DNA of 64,000 nucleotides from Pogona vitticeps (GCF_051106095.1 NC_135786.1:203671501-203735500); one strand, 5' to 3'; shown: positions 31,823 to 44,004, numbered from the stretch's first letter. A program made the numbers and translations. The notes: generated from the letters alone by a model not told the origin.

Positions 31823-32259
31823 CAGAGGTGCCCCGCATTACGATGACCCCGCTGCACAACGAAATTGCTGCATGACGACTTTTTTGCGATTGCTATAGCG
31901 ATCACAAAACGATGGTTCCAATGGGGAAAATCAGCTTTATGATGATTAGTTCCCTGCTTTGAGAACCGTTTTTTTCGCTGGACGACGATCTTTACAGCTG
32001 ATTGTCGGGTTTTCAAAATGGCCTTCTGCTGTTTTCTGACCCTTGTTTCGGAAGATAGTGATTAAAAACAGCTGATCGGCGCTCACAAAATGGCCACCCT
32101 ATGGAGGAACTTCGCTGGACGACGAGGTAATCTCCCCATTGGAATTCATTAACCGATTTTCAATGCATTCCAATGGGGAGTTCCCCCCCGCATGACGACG
32201 ATTTCGCTTAACAGCGATTTTCCTGGCACGGATTATCGTCATCATGCAAGGCACCACTG
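31823..32259. mobile_element. Tigger/pogo-like MITE inside the CR1
   Basis: Ends CAGAGGTGCCCCGCATTACG and CATGCAAGGCACCACTG, TA at 31821-31822 and 32260-32261. The interior has GCCATTTTG-type and CAATGCATTCCAATGGGG blocks. It interrupts the CR1 between RT and endonuclease, so it is younger than the CR1. Confidence 0.88.
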
Positions 32260-32319
32260 TATTTCCTTGCTACTTTTTTGTACTCTTCCTTGGTGGCCTG
32301 GCCCTCTTTCCACTGACTG

Positions 32320-33207
32320 TACATGTCTTCTTTGGTTTTTAGGTCCTCCCTGAGCTTTGTGAAACCACACTGGCCTTTTTTGCTGCCTTCCCCCTTTCTT
32401 TCTTGTTGGAATTTTTTTATTTGTGCCTTTAGAATTTCTTTTTCTAGACGCTCCCAACCTTCCTGGACTCCTTTTCATTTTAGGATCTCCTGCCATGAGA
32501 CCTTACTTATCCTGAGATTATTACAATTGGCTTTTTAAAATCCAGCAGACCTGTGTGGCTTTCGTTTTCTTTGAAATCAAGAATTCTAAAAGGACATGGC
32601 CACTATCACCTAGAGTTCCCCTTACTGCTACTTCCCCTGCCAAGTCATCTTTGTTGGTCAGAATCAAGTCAAGGATAGCAAATCCTCTAGTTTCTTTCTC
32701 CACTTTTTGTAGGAGAAAATTATCAGCCACACAAGCCAGGAATTTCCTGGAAGGGCTGTACTTGGCAGAATATGCCTCCCAAAATATATTTGGATAATTG
32801 AAATCTCCCGCTATGTTGTGTCTTTGAAAACCTTGCAATTTGTTTTTCAAGTTTTGTCTACTTCCTATCTTCGATTGGGTGGGCGGTAGTAGACTCCAAC
32901 TACCAAGTTTCTTTTGTTTTATTGCCCCAACTAGATTGATCCAGATGCTCTTGATGGGTTAGCCACTCTCCTCCTCCTGTACAAGAATGCATATTTTTAC
33001 ATATACTGTACCCCAGCTCCCTTTTTATTCTCCATCTCCTTCAATTGCTGTATTCCCATCATGGGAGTCATCCCACCAAGTTTCAGTTATTCCTGTCAAG
33101 TCATACTTACCCTCCTGAATTAAAATTTCCAATTCTTTTTGCTTGTTTCCCATACTCCTGGCATTCTTATACAGACACTGGAGGGTGTGTAATTTGTGAT
33201 CACACAC
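32320..33207 (-). pseudogene. CR1 apurinic-type endonuclease segment
   Basis: The start is visible as LQCLYKNARSMGNKQKELEI, then DLTGITETWWDD (catalytic E of the APE fold), and later GDFNYPNIFWEAYSAKYSPS and FAILDLILTNKDDLAGEV in shifted frames. It is the N-terminal half of CR1 ORF2, broken by small indels. Confidence 0.85.
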
Positions 33208-33342
33208 CCTCCTGTTTGTCTTTGTACATTTTTATGAATATTATGACAATGATTATTATGTTTATTTTTAAGTTTATTAGTATGATTATTGTTGTTGATG
33301 TTATTATTGTTCCCCTTTTGATCAGTTTGGTCCATTCCTCTT

Positions 33343-34550
33343 ATTTATTTATTAAATGTATACCCCACCCGTCTACTCTGGGCAGCTAACAATAATAGAT
33401 AGAGTAAGAACAATATAATAAAACAAAAAACAACAGTATTAATGTAGTTCAAGATGGGAAAAAATATTCAGGTGATGACAGGAGGGAAAGCCTGCCTAAA
33501 GAGCCAGGTCTTAAGTTTGATCATAAAAACACCCAGCGAGGGAGCCAGACAGATCTCTGGGGGTAGACTGTTCCAAGGCAAGGGCTCCACTGCTGAGAAG
33601 GTCCCGTTTCTTGTTCTTTCTCTCCAGGCCTCCCTTGGCGTTAGGCCCCTCAGCCACCCTTCCTGGCTAGAATGAGTGATTCGGGTAGATCTAGGTGGGA
33701 GGAGGCATTCTGCTAGATATCAAGGTCCTAAACCACTTAGGGCTTTATATATAATCATTAACACTTTGAAATCAACGCAGAAACGAACGGGCAGCCAGAG
33801 TGGGGGAGATATGTTGATGCTTTTTCACCCCAGTAAGAAGTCTGGCCGCTGCATTCTGCACCATTTGAAGCTTCCGCAACAATCTCAAAGGTAGCCCCAC
33901 ATATAGCGTGTTACAGTAGTCTAATCTCAAGACTACAAGCACATGGACCAGAGCGGTGAGTGCCCCGACATCAAGATAGGGACGCAGCTGGGCAATCCAC
34001 CACAGATGGAAATAGGCAGAGCGGACCACTGACGCCACCTGGGTTTCCATGGTGAGGGCTGGATCCAGATGTACCCCCAAGCTGTGAACCTCACTCTTCG
34101 TGGTGAGAGTCACTTCCCCAAAAGAGAAGGAGTTTCCCAAACCAATGATGGAGGAGCCACCCACCCTCAGGACCTCCGCCTTGTCCGGGTTCAGCCTCAG
34201 ACCATTCTCTTGCATCCATTACAGTACAGACTCCAGGCAGTGCTAAAGGGACAGAATAGTATCCACTGTGGTTGGAGAAAAGGAGATGTAGAGTTGGGTG
34301 TTATCAGCGTACTGATAGCACAAAGCTCCACACCCTCTGATTACCCCACCCAGTGGCCTCATGTAGATATTAAACAGCATTGGGGAGATAATTGAGCTCT
34401 GCGGAACCCCAAAATTGAGACTCCACGGGGCCGAAACACACTCCCCAAGCTGTACTCTCTGAGGATGGTCCTCCAAGAACGACCGGAGCCAGGCAAGCAC
34501 CAGACCAGCGATTCCCGGCTTGGAGAAGCTGGGAATTATGTGTAAGACTT
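33343..34550 (-). mobile_element. L2-type LINE fragment inserted in the CR1
   Basis: The 3' tail is at the left (minus strand ends in TAATAAATAAA after CCACCCGTCTACTC, plus-strand sense). The minus strand encodes AWLRSFLEDHPQRVQLGECV, QYADNTQLYISFS (RT YxDD box, here YADN) and MQENGLRLNPDKAEVLRVGG, VHSLGVHLDPALTMETQVAS, LVVLRLDYCNTLYVGLPLRL. These are blocks of the L2-group RT C-terminal region. 5' truncated. It splits the CR1 between ORF1 and ORF2. Confidence 0.82.
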
Positions 34551-34595
34551 CATCTTCCATTAAATCTTTGCTTGCATCTCCCTCCTCCTCCCAAT

Positions 34596-35414
34596 TCAGT
34601 TTAAAGCCCTCCTGATGAAGTTCTTCATGCTGTGGGGAAACACATTCTTCCCAGTCCTTGTTAGATGCAAGCTGTCTCTTGCTAGCAGTCCTTCTTCCAG
34701 GAAGCTTAGCCCTTGGTCCCAAAAATCAAATCCCTCTTGTCGACACCACCTTTGTAGGCAGTCATTCACCCAGAGGATCTTCCTTTCTCTTTTGATTCCC
34801 TTTCCGAGCACTGGTAGGATGGAAGAAAAAACTATCTGGGCCCCAAAGTCCTTGAGTTTCCTTCCCAGAGCTTCAAAGTCAGATGTGATTTCTCGGTAGC
34901 TCCTCTTGGCTGTGTCGTTTGTTCCCATGTGGACAAGAAAAAAGGAATATGTATATGTAGGTTTTATAAATGATGGCAATCCTTTCATAACATCCCTTAT
35001 CAGTCCTCCACTGAGACAGCATACCTTGCGAGTCCATGGATCCTCCTGGCAAATTTTGGTCTCAATTCCATGTAGCAGGGAGTCCCCTACTATAACTACT
35101 CTCCTCTTCTTTTTGTAGGGTGTAGGTTCAGCGACTGTATTCTGCTGCGCTTCAGCCCTACTCATGTCCTCCTGTGGGGTCTCCTCTGCGTCCTGTCTGG
35201 CAGACTCTTCTTCAGGTAATTGCAAGCGGTTTAGTAGTTCCACCAGGAAATAATGTCTTCTTCTTTTGCTCCTAACTGTGATTCTTCTCCATGGAGGTTC
35301 CTCCACCATGTTTGCAGCAGCCTCTACAGCATTTTCCTCCACTGCAATGTTTTGGTTTTCTTCCATCAGTAGTGCCCCCTTCTGACAGCTGCTGCTACTC
35401 AAGAGCTCTATCAA
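34596..35414 (-). pseudogene. CR1 ORF1 with SGNH esterase domain
   Basis: An open frame of 272 codons. The esterase (SGNH hydrolase) blocks are all visible: RRVVIVGDSLLHGIE (nucleophile Ser), SFFLVHMGTNDTAKR (Gly-Thr-Asn-Asp) and LARDSLHLTRTGKNVF (catalytic Asp-x-x-His). An acidic and glutamine-rich N-terminal part (about residues 60-95) precedes it. Family knowledge: ORF1 esterases occur in CR1/L2/Rex-type LINEs and may help RNP assembly or membrane contact. Its C-terminus ends LIRRALN-like near 34600. Confidence 0.88.
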
Positions 35415-35689
35415 TGTAGGCTTCGTATTTCCTTATGGCCTTGAGTGTGGCTACTCACTGCTCCAGGTCTCTGACTTTCTCTCTTGTTACATGTACTGTA
35501 TATAGCATTTTGCACTCAGCAAGAAAGACAAACATAGCACAAACTTTGCAGGTAACCACAAGCGAGTTGTCTCCACACTCCATAATCCCTTCTAGCTTTT
35601 TTTACTTTTAACTGTTTGTTTAAGATACCTATCCGTCTTGTTTTATTAGTTCAAATGTAGTTGTACATTTGTTAGAGGCCTCCCCTGGC

Positions 35690-36160
35690 CAACTCCCTGT
35701 TTGCTCTCCTGATTGCAAGCTCTGGTCACGAGCTCTCTGGGTTTGCCTTTAGCTTTATTTGTCAGCTATGCTCTGCCCAGAGTCAGGAAACAAAAGGCCC
35801 TCCCAAAACTCACAACTGCTACTTCTAGCCTTCAGCAGTAATCAGGATGCTCCCCTTTCAGTTAGGCCAATCACACGACACTTCCTGTTAAGGACACACC
35901 CCTTCCTGTTCTACTGAGCACAGGGCTCTTTAAGTAGAGTGCGTGGTGTTTCTGTCTGGCCAGTTTCTAGGGGTTACTTCAGGCCCTTTCTTGGTGTTAC
36001 TCTAGAGAAAAATCCTCTCTGTCTTTGTCTCCTTGGTCTCCTTCCTATCTCTCCCACTGCAAACTCCCTGTTTGCAAGCTCTGGTCATGAGCTCCCTGAG
36101 TCTGCCTTGAGCTTTATTTGTCAGCTGTGCTCTGCCCAGAGTCAGGAACCAAAAGCAAGA
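35690..36160 (-). repeat. CR1 5'UTR direct duplication
   Basis: A segment of about 105 bp (CTGGTCACGAGCTCTCTGGG ... TATGCTCTGCCCAGAGTCAG) at about 35690-35795 recurs at about 36055-36155 in the same orientation with few changes. Direct repetition in the 5'UTR recalls promoter monomers of some LINEs, but the promoter role is inference. Confidence 0.65.
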
Positions 36161-36764
36161 GTTAACTGAAAGTGGAATGATACATAAAGGGTTGCAGCGG
36201 TTGGGAGGTGGGGGCCTCAAGTGTACATTTAGAAGTTGTACTACCTGCTTTTGGAGTCTTGTCAGTGATGTTCCAATGTCCTGTATACACCTGACCTACA
36301 TATAAAGGAGGAAGCAAATTATAGACCTCTAGAGTACCCTCTTTATAAGGAAACAGATAATAAAAAGAAACTATCCATGAAACATCATTTTCTGCTGAGT
36401 GTTAAAACTTGTGTACACACACCCCTGCTTCTCCTTTTATCCATAATAGGCCGCTTGGCCCTAGAAATGGAATTGTTTTCACTGTCAAACTAGACTACAA
36501 TATTCAAATCACATTTAGAAGTGGTTCTCCCCTTAAGCAAGACTTCTCTATGCACAGGAGTTTTTCTTACCTCTGCATTTTACAAATTTATTTCATCACT
36601 TACCACTGATAGATAAATATGGTTTAATTTACAGCTCTGATTGCTCAGGATTGCAGGTCTGGGGAAATCCCACTGCTGGAAGGCAACACTGTGAGGGGCA
36701 CATAAAACAGCCTGGTGGGCCGGGATTGCCTGTGGGCCTTGAGTTCGACACATGTGCTATAGAC

Positions 36765-37106
36765 CAATGGTCCCCAATCTTTTTCGGTCCACGGACCGGC
36801 TGGGGAAGGCGGGGCACCCCCCACTTTTGCACGCATGCACAAACAAGCACACACACGCCCTTGGATGGGTACGGGCACACGTGCGCATGTGCAAATGGTA
36901 GCACGGCACTTGTCTGGGCGCGCTTGTGCTAGTGTGCATGCACAAATGGCGGCGCTTGCACAGGCATGCTGGAGCATGTGCGCAGCCACAAACAGGCTGT
37001 GTGGGGGTGAGTGCGTGCAGGGGGGCGGGAGGTCTGTCTCGGCAGCCCAGTCCGTTTCAGGCCACGGACTGGCACCGAGCCGCGGACCAGGGGTTGGGGA
37101 CCTCTG
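36765..37106. mobile_element. hAT-like non-autonomous element (342 bp)
   Basis: Ends CAATGGTCCCCAATCTTTTT and GGGGTTGGGGACCTCTG. 8-bp flanks CTATAGAC (36757-36764) and CTATAAAC (37107-37114), one difference. The centre is rich in GCACACGTGCGCATG-like CpA/TpG alternation. Same family as 19284-19550. Confidence 0.88.
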
Positions 37107-37277
37107 CTATAAACCATCTTGATTGCTGCCATTGGTGTTGTCAGCTGCCCTTTGCTATGTAAACCTTGGCATCCCTTTTCCTGCTGGTAATGCAGCCATA
37201 GTATGGTACTGGAAAAAACTAGCTTGTGATAAAGAAGTACAAGGGAAAAGGAGGTGTAGAATCTTCCAAGGAATAAC

Positions 37278-37689
37278 TAGACATGGGTTATTCATATTCT
37301 TATCTCCAGGGATATGAATACAACGGGGCCCAATTTCCTCCTCCAGAACTGACCAGCCCACTCACCGGGCTCCATGCGGTGCTTGGGTGCTTCATCGCCA
37401 CACTAACTGCAGCAGGAGCCCAGCTGGCTTTCCTCAACTGCCCGCTTTGGCAAAGAGGTGGGATGCGGAGTCTCCTCACTCAGCTGATAAGTGGTCAGCT
37501 GCATGGGGAGCTGGAGAAAGCCAGCCGGGTTTCTGCCATGACAGCAATGACAGAAGACCCCAGCACTGTGCAGAGCACTGTTAGTAGGCTGGCCAGCTCT
37601 GGGGGACAGAATTGAGCCCTCACAGGACCTGTGGTACCATGGGTCATATTCGTATCCCTGGAGATACAAATACAAATAGTCCATGTCTA
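37278..37689. mobile_element. hAT-like element with long inverted ends (412 bp)
   Basis: Ends of about 45 bp are inverted: TAGACATGGGTTATTCATAT at the left, and AAATACAAATAGTCCATGTC + TA at the right; both contain CTCCAGGGATA. 8-bp flanks GGAATAAC (37270-37277) and GAAATAAC (37690-37697), one difference. The interior is GC-rich and has several self-complementary blocks (CAGCTGATAAGTGG, CAGCTGCATG). No transposase. Confidence 0.75.
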
Positions 37690-38804
37690 GAAATAACACC
37701 TAGTTAAAACTCAAGCTTCTCGTGAATTAAGGCAAACTATAGCACAAAAGCCCCAGAGTAGTCAAAAATCTGCAGAAATAGAAATTACAAGAGAAGACAA
37801 ACTGAAGAGCATCTACATGTCAGTGTGAATATGAGGGAATAAGTCCTTTTTCTCCCAGTCAGCAATTGCTTTTTGTTCCATTAACACCTCTGGTTTTCCT
37901 ACTCTTGGATTGGTTTCTTTACCTTATCACTAAAGTTAAGTTCTTTATTGGTAGATGGCAAGCTTGGAGAAAAAGTACATTGTGCCACCTTTATTTATGC
38001 TCAGAAAATAAATCATGCCTTTATCCTGTGGCACATGACATGATCATAACATCTTATCGAAGTATATTCTGGGCATGGAGCCATTGAAAGTATCCAGTTC
38101 TGTAGCCTATCCATACTGTCCGTTGTCTTTCCACCTGGCAAACCCTTGTTGCCATGGCAATCATGTATCTGTCTTTTTACTCATTCTATTGTGCAAAAGT
38201 CCAGGCTGGGAGAAATCTTCTGCCCTTTCCCCCAAAAGAAGCCATGCTCTTTATGAAACAAACCAAAGATTTCCTCAATTCCATTCAACAGGTTGGCAGG
38301 TTATTCCATCAGCTATATATCTGGAGCCATGTCCAGTCCACGTATCTGCAGGCCTTTTCCTCCAGTATACCATTTCACCCTAAGAGTGAACTTAATTAAG
38401 GACAGTGTAATTGTTTTCTCTCCTGCTCATCCTGAACTTCTGATGGCCATGCACATGAAAACAATGATCAAAACAGCAGTACTGCTTTACATTAAAGATG
38501 AATGGATGCCTTTCTGAAGAGAGTGCAGCAGTCATTTCTCAGAACATACAGCAGTGTTATGGCAAAATAAGTTCAATACTAGATTCAGTTCAGCCAATGG
38601 TTTCTTATGTCAGCAACTAAGTTCTCCATCCCAACATACTTCACATATAGAACCAAAGAAGCCAACTCTCAGGCTACCAGTCTCTGAAGGGCAAGGCAAC
38701 AGGAGAGTAAATTCTTGCAATTTTCCTTCACTCTTCCCAATGCCTTTGAACAAGTGAGAACTTGAAACAGACTCCCTTGATAGTTGGTTTCTGGAATCAC
38801 TGCT

Positions 38805-38985
38805 CCAAGTATGTGTACGTACTACGTGCCATCAAGTTGCATCTGACTTGTAGTGACCTTAATAAGGTTTTCAAAGAAAGATATATGTTTAAGGAGTGGT
38901 TTTACCAGTGCCAATCCCCTTCCTGCCCCTTGAGTTTCCATGACTAAATGGGGATTCAAATGCAGGCCTCTTGAGTTTGTCTATC
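38805..38985 (-). mobile_element. tRNA-derived SINE, reversed
   Basis: On the minus strand: GCATTTGAATCCCCATTTAG (box B region), CATGGAAACTCAAGGGG, GGTAAAACCACTCC, then the tail AGTCAGATGCAACTTGATGG. Same family as 16515-16695. The head is degraded. Confidence 0.65.
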
Positions 38986-39813
38986 ACTCCGTCCATTCCA
39001 CCTCATCTTACCTTTAAGGCTAAGCTTGTCGCAAATATACAGCATAGCCAGAAAAGGAAGTATGTCAAGGCTTCCCTCAGCCTTCCCAATAGTGAAACAG
39101 CTATACTCAAGGCAGCATTGAGCCTAGGGCAGCTGGACCTAGAGGCTATACCAAATACATTTGCTACACAGCCATTATTGCACTAGTCACCTGCTTTTAT
39201 TGTAGACTGTTGCTTAGCAACTGGTGCTACTAGTCATTTGGCTCCAGATGAATGATGAGACCAGATGGAGGTTGTAGAGCTATGTTCCTCCCTGTAAGTA
39301 TCCTGCCGATTTTGGTAGCTATTTTGCTAGTATGCTATGAAACAAAAGCAAATCAGGCCACTATTTGAGATTTACATGTAGGCTAGCATCTTTAGGAAGA
39401 CATTTTGCTTGCCACTTAGTGAAAGTTGTCAATAAATAAAAGTGGTTAATAAGCCAATTAAAAGGTTCATGAAAAAACATTTATAAACAAGATAAGTCAG
39501 TGTTTAAGAACGCTGATTAAACATAAAGCACATTAAATATCTTCTTCCTTGACATTTTAAAAGGTATTTTGGAAAGGTCAGATCTGTGTCCTTTACTATT
39601 ATAGATGAGGGTACTACATTCTTCTATATCTATCAAAACCTCTACATATGATCTTATTACATATGAATTTATGTATACTTCTTTACATTATTCTTACTTG
39701 TGGCTTAAACTGTAAAGCTCAGTATTTCATTTCAGATTTGATTCAAGGTGGAATTCAAGTACCATGGAAACCAATATTTTCAATCTTTGAAACTGCATAT
39801 TTATACCTGTGTA

Positions 39814-40227
39814 TAGTGGTGCCTCACTTAGCGATGTTAATCCATGCAGAAAAAATCGCTGCTTAGTGATGACATCGCTAAGCGAAAATAAAAAGCCCAT
39901 AGAAACGCATTAAAACATGATTAATGCATTCCTATGGGCTAAAAACTCACCTTTAAGCGAAGATCCTCCATAGGGGTGGCCATTTTCAGTGCCGCTTAAG
40001 TGAGGAAACACAGCAGGTGGCCATTTTGTTTACCCAGTGGCCATTTTGAAACAGCTGATCAGCTGGCCGAAAATGGGCGCTTTGCGATGATCGCTTCCCT
40101 GCGATCATCGCAAAGCGAAATTTCCCCATAGGGACCATCGCAAAGTGATCGCTTTTGCAATGGCAAAAAGTCCATCGCAAAGTGATTTCATCACTATGCA
40201 GAGCGATCGCTATGCGAGGCATCAATG
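39814..40227. mobile_element. Tigger/pogo-like MITE (414 bp)
   Basis: Ends TAGTGGTGCCTCACTTAGCG and GCGAGGCATCAATG, TA at 39812-39813 and 40228-40229. A perfect self-complementary block GCGATGATCGCTTCCCTGCG occurs near the centre. Confidence 0.85.
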
Positions 40228-40439
40228 TATTCCTAACGAGTTCTCTCTTCCACAATACTTACTGAATACTAACATCTGTAATGGCTCTAAACTGTGCATT
40301 TTAAGGAGTCCTCAATTACACTCTTTCAAATATCTGATAACAAATTATCACATAGCACTTGCTATGTCTCTTAAGCAACCTGATATATTTTTTTAGAGAT
40401 AATAGCATAAGATGCTACTTAAAGACACTGTTGCATTTA

Positions 40440-42938
40440 TGTTGCCCCCTTATATTCACTGTGGTTAGAAATACTCTGCTGAGATCCATTGGTCCACCAA
40501 CTGTGGAGAGTGAAAGAATCCTGTCTCTGCAGCTCCACTCATCAGCAGGACTGGTCATCCTCATTAGTGCATATGCACCAACACTGTTGTCTACAACATA
40601 AGTCAAAGACAAATTCTATGACAATCTGGCAGCTACTATCAAAAAATCCCCAAGAGAGAGCTGCTGTTCATTCTTGGAGACTTTAACACTAAAGCTGGTG
40701 CTGATCACAGTTCTTGGCCCACTTGTCTAGGCTGTTTTGGCATTGAGAAAATGGCCAACGTTTGCTGGAGTTTTGTTGTTATTATGGTCTCTGTGTCAGC
40801 AACATGTTATTTAATATGAAGTTTCGACACAGAGTCTCTTGGAGACATCCAAGATCGAAGCATTGGCATCAACTTGATTTGATCCTCACTAGATGCTTGA
40901 GCCTTCCTAGTATTACGATGACATGCAGTTATCAGGGTGCTGATTGTGATATTGATCACTCCCTGGTGTGTAGCAGAGTCAAACTGTGAATAAGAGATTG
41001 TGTAACATGAAAAAGGAAGGAAGACCATGTATTGACATCAGCAAAACTCACGATCAGAGAAGAGTGGAGAAATTTGCCCAAGTGCTTAAGGAAACTCTTC
41101 CAGGCCCGGCTGTTGCAAATGCACCTGAACGATGGGAACATTTCAAGAATGCTGTTTATAAGATTGCCTTGACCACATTTAGCAAGAAGACCAAAAAGAC
41201 AGCAGACTGGTTTAAAGCCCATCCGGAGGAGTTGATGCCAGCCATCGAGGAAAAGAAGAGAGCTCTAGCAGCATACAAAGCCTGTCCTAGTGAGTACTTC
41301 AAGGTTATTTGAGTTGTTTGCAGCAAAGTCCAACAGGCTGCCAGGAGATGTTCCAATGATTATTGGCTTCAGCTCTGTCCTCAAATACATACAGCAGCGG
41401 ACACAGGTAACATCAAGGGAAGGTATGATGGTATCAAGCAGGCTTTAGGTCCAATACAGAAGAAATCTGCTCCTTTGAAGTCTGCTACAGGCATGATCAT
41501 CCAGGACGGAGCACAGCAGATGGAATGCTAGGTGCAGCACTACTCTGAGCTATATTCTAGAGATAATATAGTAACAGAAGAAGCATTAAATAACATTGAG
41601 TGCCTGCTTGTCTTGGAAGAGTTGGACAGCGAACCAACTTTAGCAGAAATAAAAGTGGCCTTGGATTCCCTTGCCTCTGGCAAGGCACCTGGGAAGGATA
41701 ACATCCCTGCTGAAGTGCTGTAAAGAGATCATCATCACTGAGCTGTATGAAATCTTCTGTCTTTGCTGGAGGGAAGGTGGAGTACCACAGGACGTGAAGG
41801 ATGCAAACATTGTCACATTGTACAAGAACAAAGGTGACAGGTGTGACTGCAATAACTACCTTGGCATCTTTCTTCTCAGCGTTATAGGGAAGCTGCTTGC
41901 CTATGTTGTGCTGAAGAGGCTCCAGGTGCTTGCAGACAGTCTATCCAGAATCACAGTGTGGAGTTCAAGCTAATAAATCCACCACTAACATGGTATTCTC
42001 TCTCAGACAGTTGCAGGAGAAATGTAGAGACAGACATTCTTTGTGGCCTTCATAGATCTCACAAAGACTTTTGATTTGGTTGGCAGGGACAGCCTTTTAA
42101 AAATACTTCCCAAGATTGGATCTCCACCTCGACTCCTTAACATCATCAGGTCCTTTCATGGGGAAATAAAGGACACTGTAGTTTTTGATGGCTCAACATC
42201 AGATCCCTTTGACATCTGAAGCAGAGTGAAACAGGGCTGTGTTCTCACGCCAGCTCTGTTTGGGATCTTTTTTGCTGTCACGCTGAAGCACAGTTTTGGA
42301 ACTGCAACAGAAGGTGTCTATCTCCGGACTAGATTAGATGGAAAGCTCTTTAATCTCTCTAGATTAGCGGCCCCCAACCTTTTCGGGACTGCAGATTGGT
42401 TGGGCTGTGCGGGCTCCGTGTGCAAGGAGGCACCCCTGTGCTCATGGGTGAGCGTGTCGGGCTTGCGGAGGGGTGTGTCATGCTTGCACACATGGGCAAT
42501 GCCCACCTGTGAGCACAACATGCCCTTCCACAAGTGCAACATGCCCACCATGCATGTGTGCGGGGGGGGGCAGAGATCCGTCTCCGTGGCCCAGTTTCAG
42601 GAAGCCCACAGACTGGCACCAGGCCATGAACCATGGGTTGGGGACCCCTGCTCTAGATTGAGAGTGAAGACCAAAGTCCAGCTGAAATGCATGTGTGACT
42701 TCCTCTTTGCCGATGATGCAGCTGTTGTTGCCCATTCTGCTGAAGACCTCCAAGAATTTATGAATCATTTTAGTAAGGCCTGCCAATATTTTGGATTAAC
42801 AATCAGCCTGAAGAAAACGCAAGTCATGGGCCAGGGCCTCCCTCTATTACAATCTCTACACAAGAACTGGAGGTTGTTCATGATTTCGTGCACCTTGGCT
42901 CAATGATCGCTGATGCATTGGCAAAGCAGCTACCATGT
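40440..42938 (+). mobile_element. APE-type LINE, 5' part (endonuclease and RT)
   Basis: The plus strand encodes an endonuclease (VILISAYAPTLLS, then SWRHPRSKHWHQLDLILTRC and QGADCDIDHSLVCSRVKL), a linker with GKAPGKDNIPAEVL, NKGDRCDCNNYLGIFLLSVI, and RT with FADDAAVVAHSAEDLQEFMN and GLTISLKKTQVMG. Many frameshifts. The clade is not settled; the arrangement and a C-terminal zinc-finger-like end (see 51957-52650) recall I/Nimb-like LINEs. A hAT element sits inside at 42365-42650. The coding text stops at about 42938 (GKAATM) and resumes at 51957. Confidence 0.8.
42365..42650. mobile_element. hAT-like element inside the LINE, perfect 8-bp target duplication
   Basis: Direct repeats CTCTAGAT at 42357-42364 and 42651-42658. 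Ends TAGCGGCCCCCAACCTTTTC and GGGTTGGGGACCCCTG. Removing it would make the LINE reading continuous across GKLFNLSRL / RVKTKVQLK, which confirms a clean insertion. Confidence 0.92.
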
Positions 42939-44004
42939 ACCTTTTTGGGACCGCGGATCGTTTGGGGGGTGCGGGCGAGTGCAAGCGTGACATGCCCACC
43001 CACTCTCAAAATCTGCCTGGCTTCTAATTTCAGCTCAACTGGGAGCGGGAGCAGCGGCAGCGGCATCTACTTGGCGAGCGCGGGGCTTCCTCATCAGGGG
43101 CTCCCAAAAACCCCCTCCTTCAGAGTTGTCTCCCTGGTCCTGGAAGGCACAGGAGCAACTCCGCCACCGACCTTCCCTGCCGTGTAGGGGCCGGGTCCCA
43201 CCTGCCCCCCCGAAGCACCCACACGTCCAGAAGGGGAGCCCTCTCCTTGCCCGGCAGTCTTCTCCCTCCGAAGTGGCGGAGCTCGCGGGGTCAGGGCTTG
43301 GCGCCACCGCGGCTTCTGGTTTTAGGTGTCTCTCTCCTCCACCCCACCACTCTTCACAAGTCACCTGGAGAGGCATTCCGAAGCGCTCCAGCAATGTGCC
43401 AGGGAAGGAGGGAGCAATGCAGAGCCCTTACCTTGAGCTCCTTGTCGGTCCACCTCTCTGGCCGCCGGTGCCACCACTGCTGCTGCTGCTGCTGTCGCCT
43501 CATCCTCTCTGTGGCTGAGGTGAAGAAGGGGCCCCGCTCACAACCTGGCCGTGCGCTTCTCCTTCCTCCCGCCTGGCACTCCTCTGCTCCCCGCCCACAC
43601 GTGCCATGGGAAGGGGTGATGCCAAGAGCATAGCCTTCTCACGGGCCCTCCCTTCACCTCCTGGTTTCTATTTGCAACCTGCCGCAGAGAACTCGTGCCT
43701 GTCCGTCTGTCCATCTTGACGATCTGTCACTCGTTCCCTCTCTCTCTCTTCCTTTCCTTTTCCTTTCCTGCTACTGCTTGTTTGCTGCTGCCGCCAACAA
43801 GAGGGAAACGAACGTTCCATCCAAGAGAACAAAGCGGCCAGTAGCAGGCACCACCGGCTGGCCCGCCAGCCAATGGGGAGCCTCAAAAGCGTGACACGCC
43901 CCCCCGTGCATGCGGGCGGAGGATTGGAGATCTGTGTCCACGGCCCATTTGAAGGAAGCCCACAGTCCGGCACCAGGCCATGGACCAGGGGTTGGGGACC
44001 CCTG
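42939..44004. mobile_element. hAT-family element, long variant A
   Basis: Starts with the family left end from position 16 onward (ACCTTTTTGGGACCGCGG); the outermost bases are missing. Ends with CCAGGGGTTGGGGACCCCTG, followed by TTCTAAAC. The interior (about 43010-43880) is GC-rich with CTG repeats, a CT-rich run and many CpGs, and is shared in inverted orientation with the copy at 51175-51955. Open frames here are compositional. Confidence 0.75.

Larger units (their letters stand above)
29960..36180 (-). mobile_element. CR1 LINE, long copy with two later insertions
   Basis: The 3' terminus at 29960 has the CR1 signature (minus strand ending CTATGATTCTATGA). Moving up the minus strand: RT (31503-30874), linker and endonuclease (about 33207-32320), ORF1 esterase (35414 to about 34600) and a 5'UTR to roughly 36.2 kb. 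A Tigger-like MITE sits at 31823-32259 and an L2 LINE at about 33343-34550. CR1 is the dominant LINE of sauropsids; copies this long are uncommon because most are truncated at the 5' end. The RT and ORF1 frames still hold long open stretches, which suggests it is fairly young. Confidence 0.88.

Noticed and set aside
43035-43633. Open frames of about 120-130 codons in the 43 kb hAT element, and a 239-codon frame at 51.2-51.9 kb.
   Set aside because: GC-rich interior of hAT elements; the reading is low-complexity and its mirror strand is equally open. No known fold.
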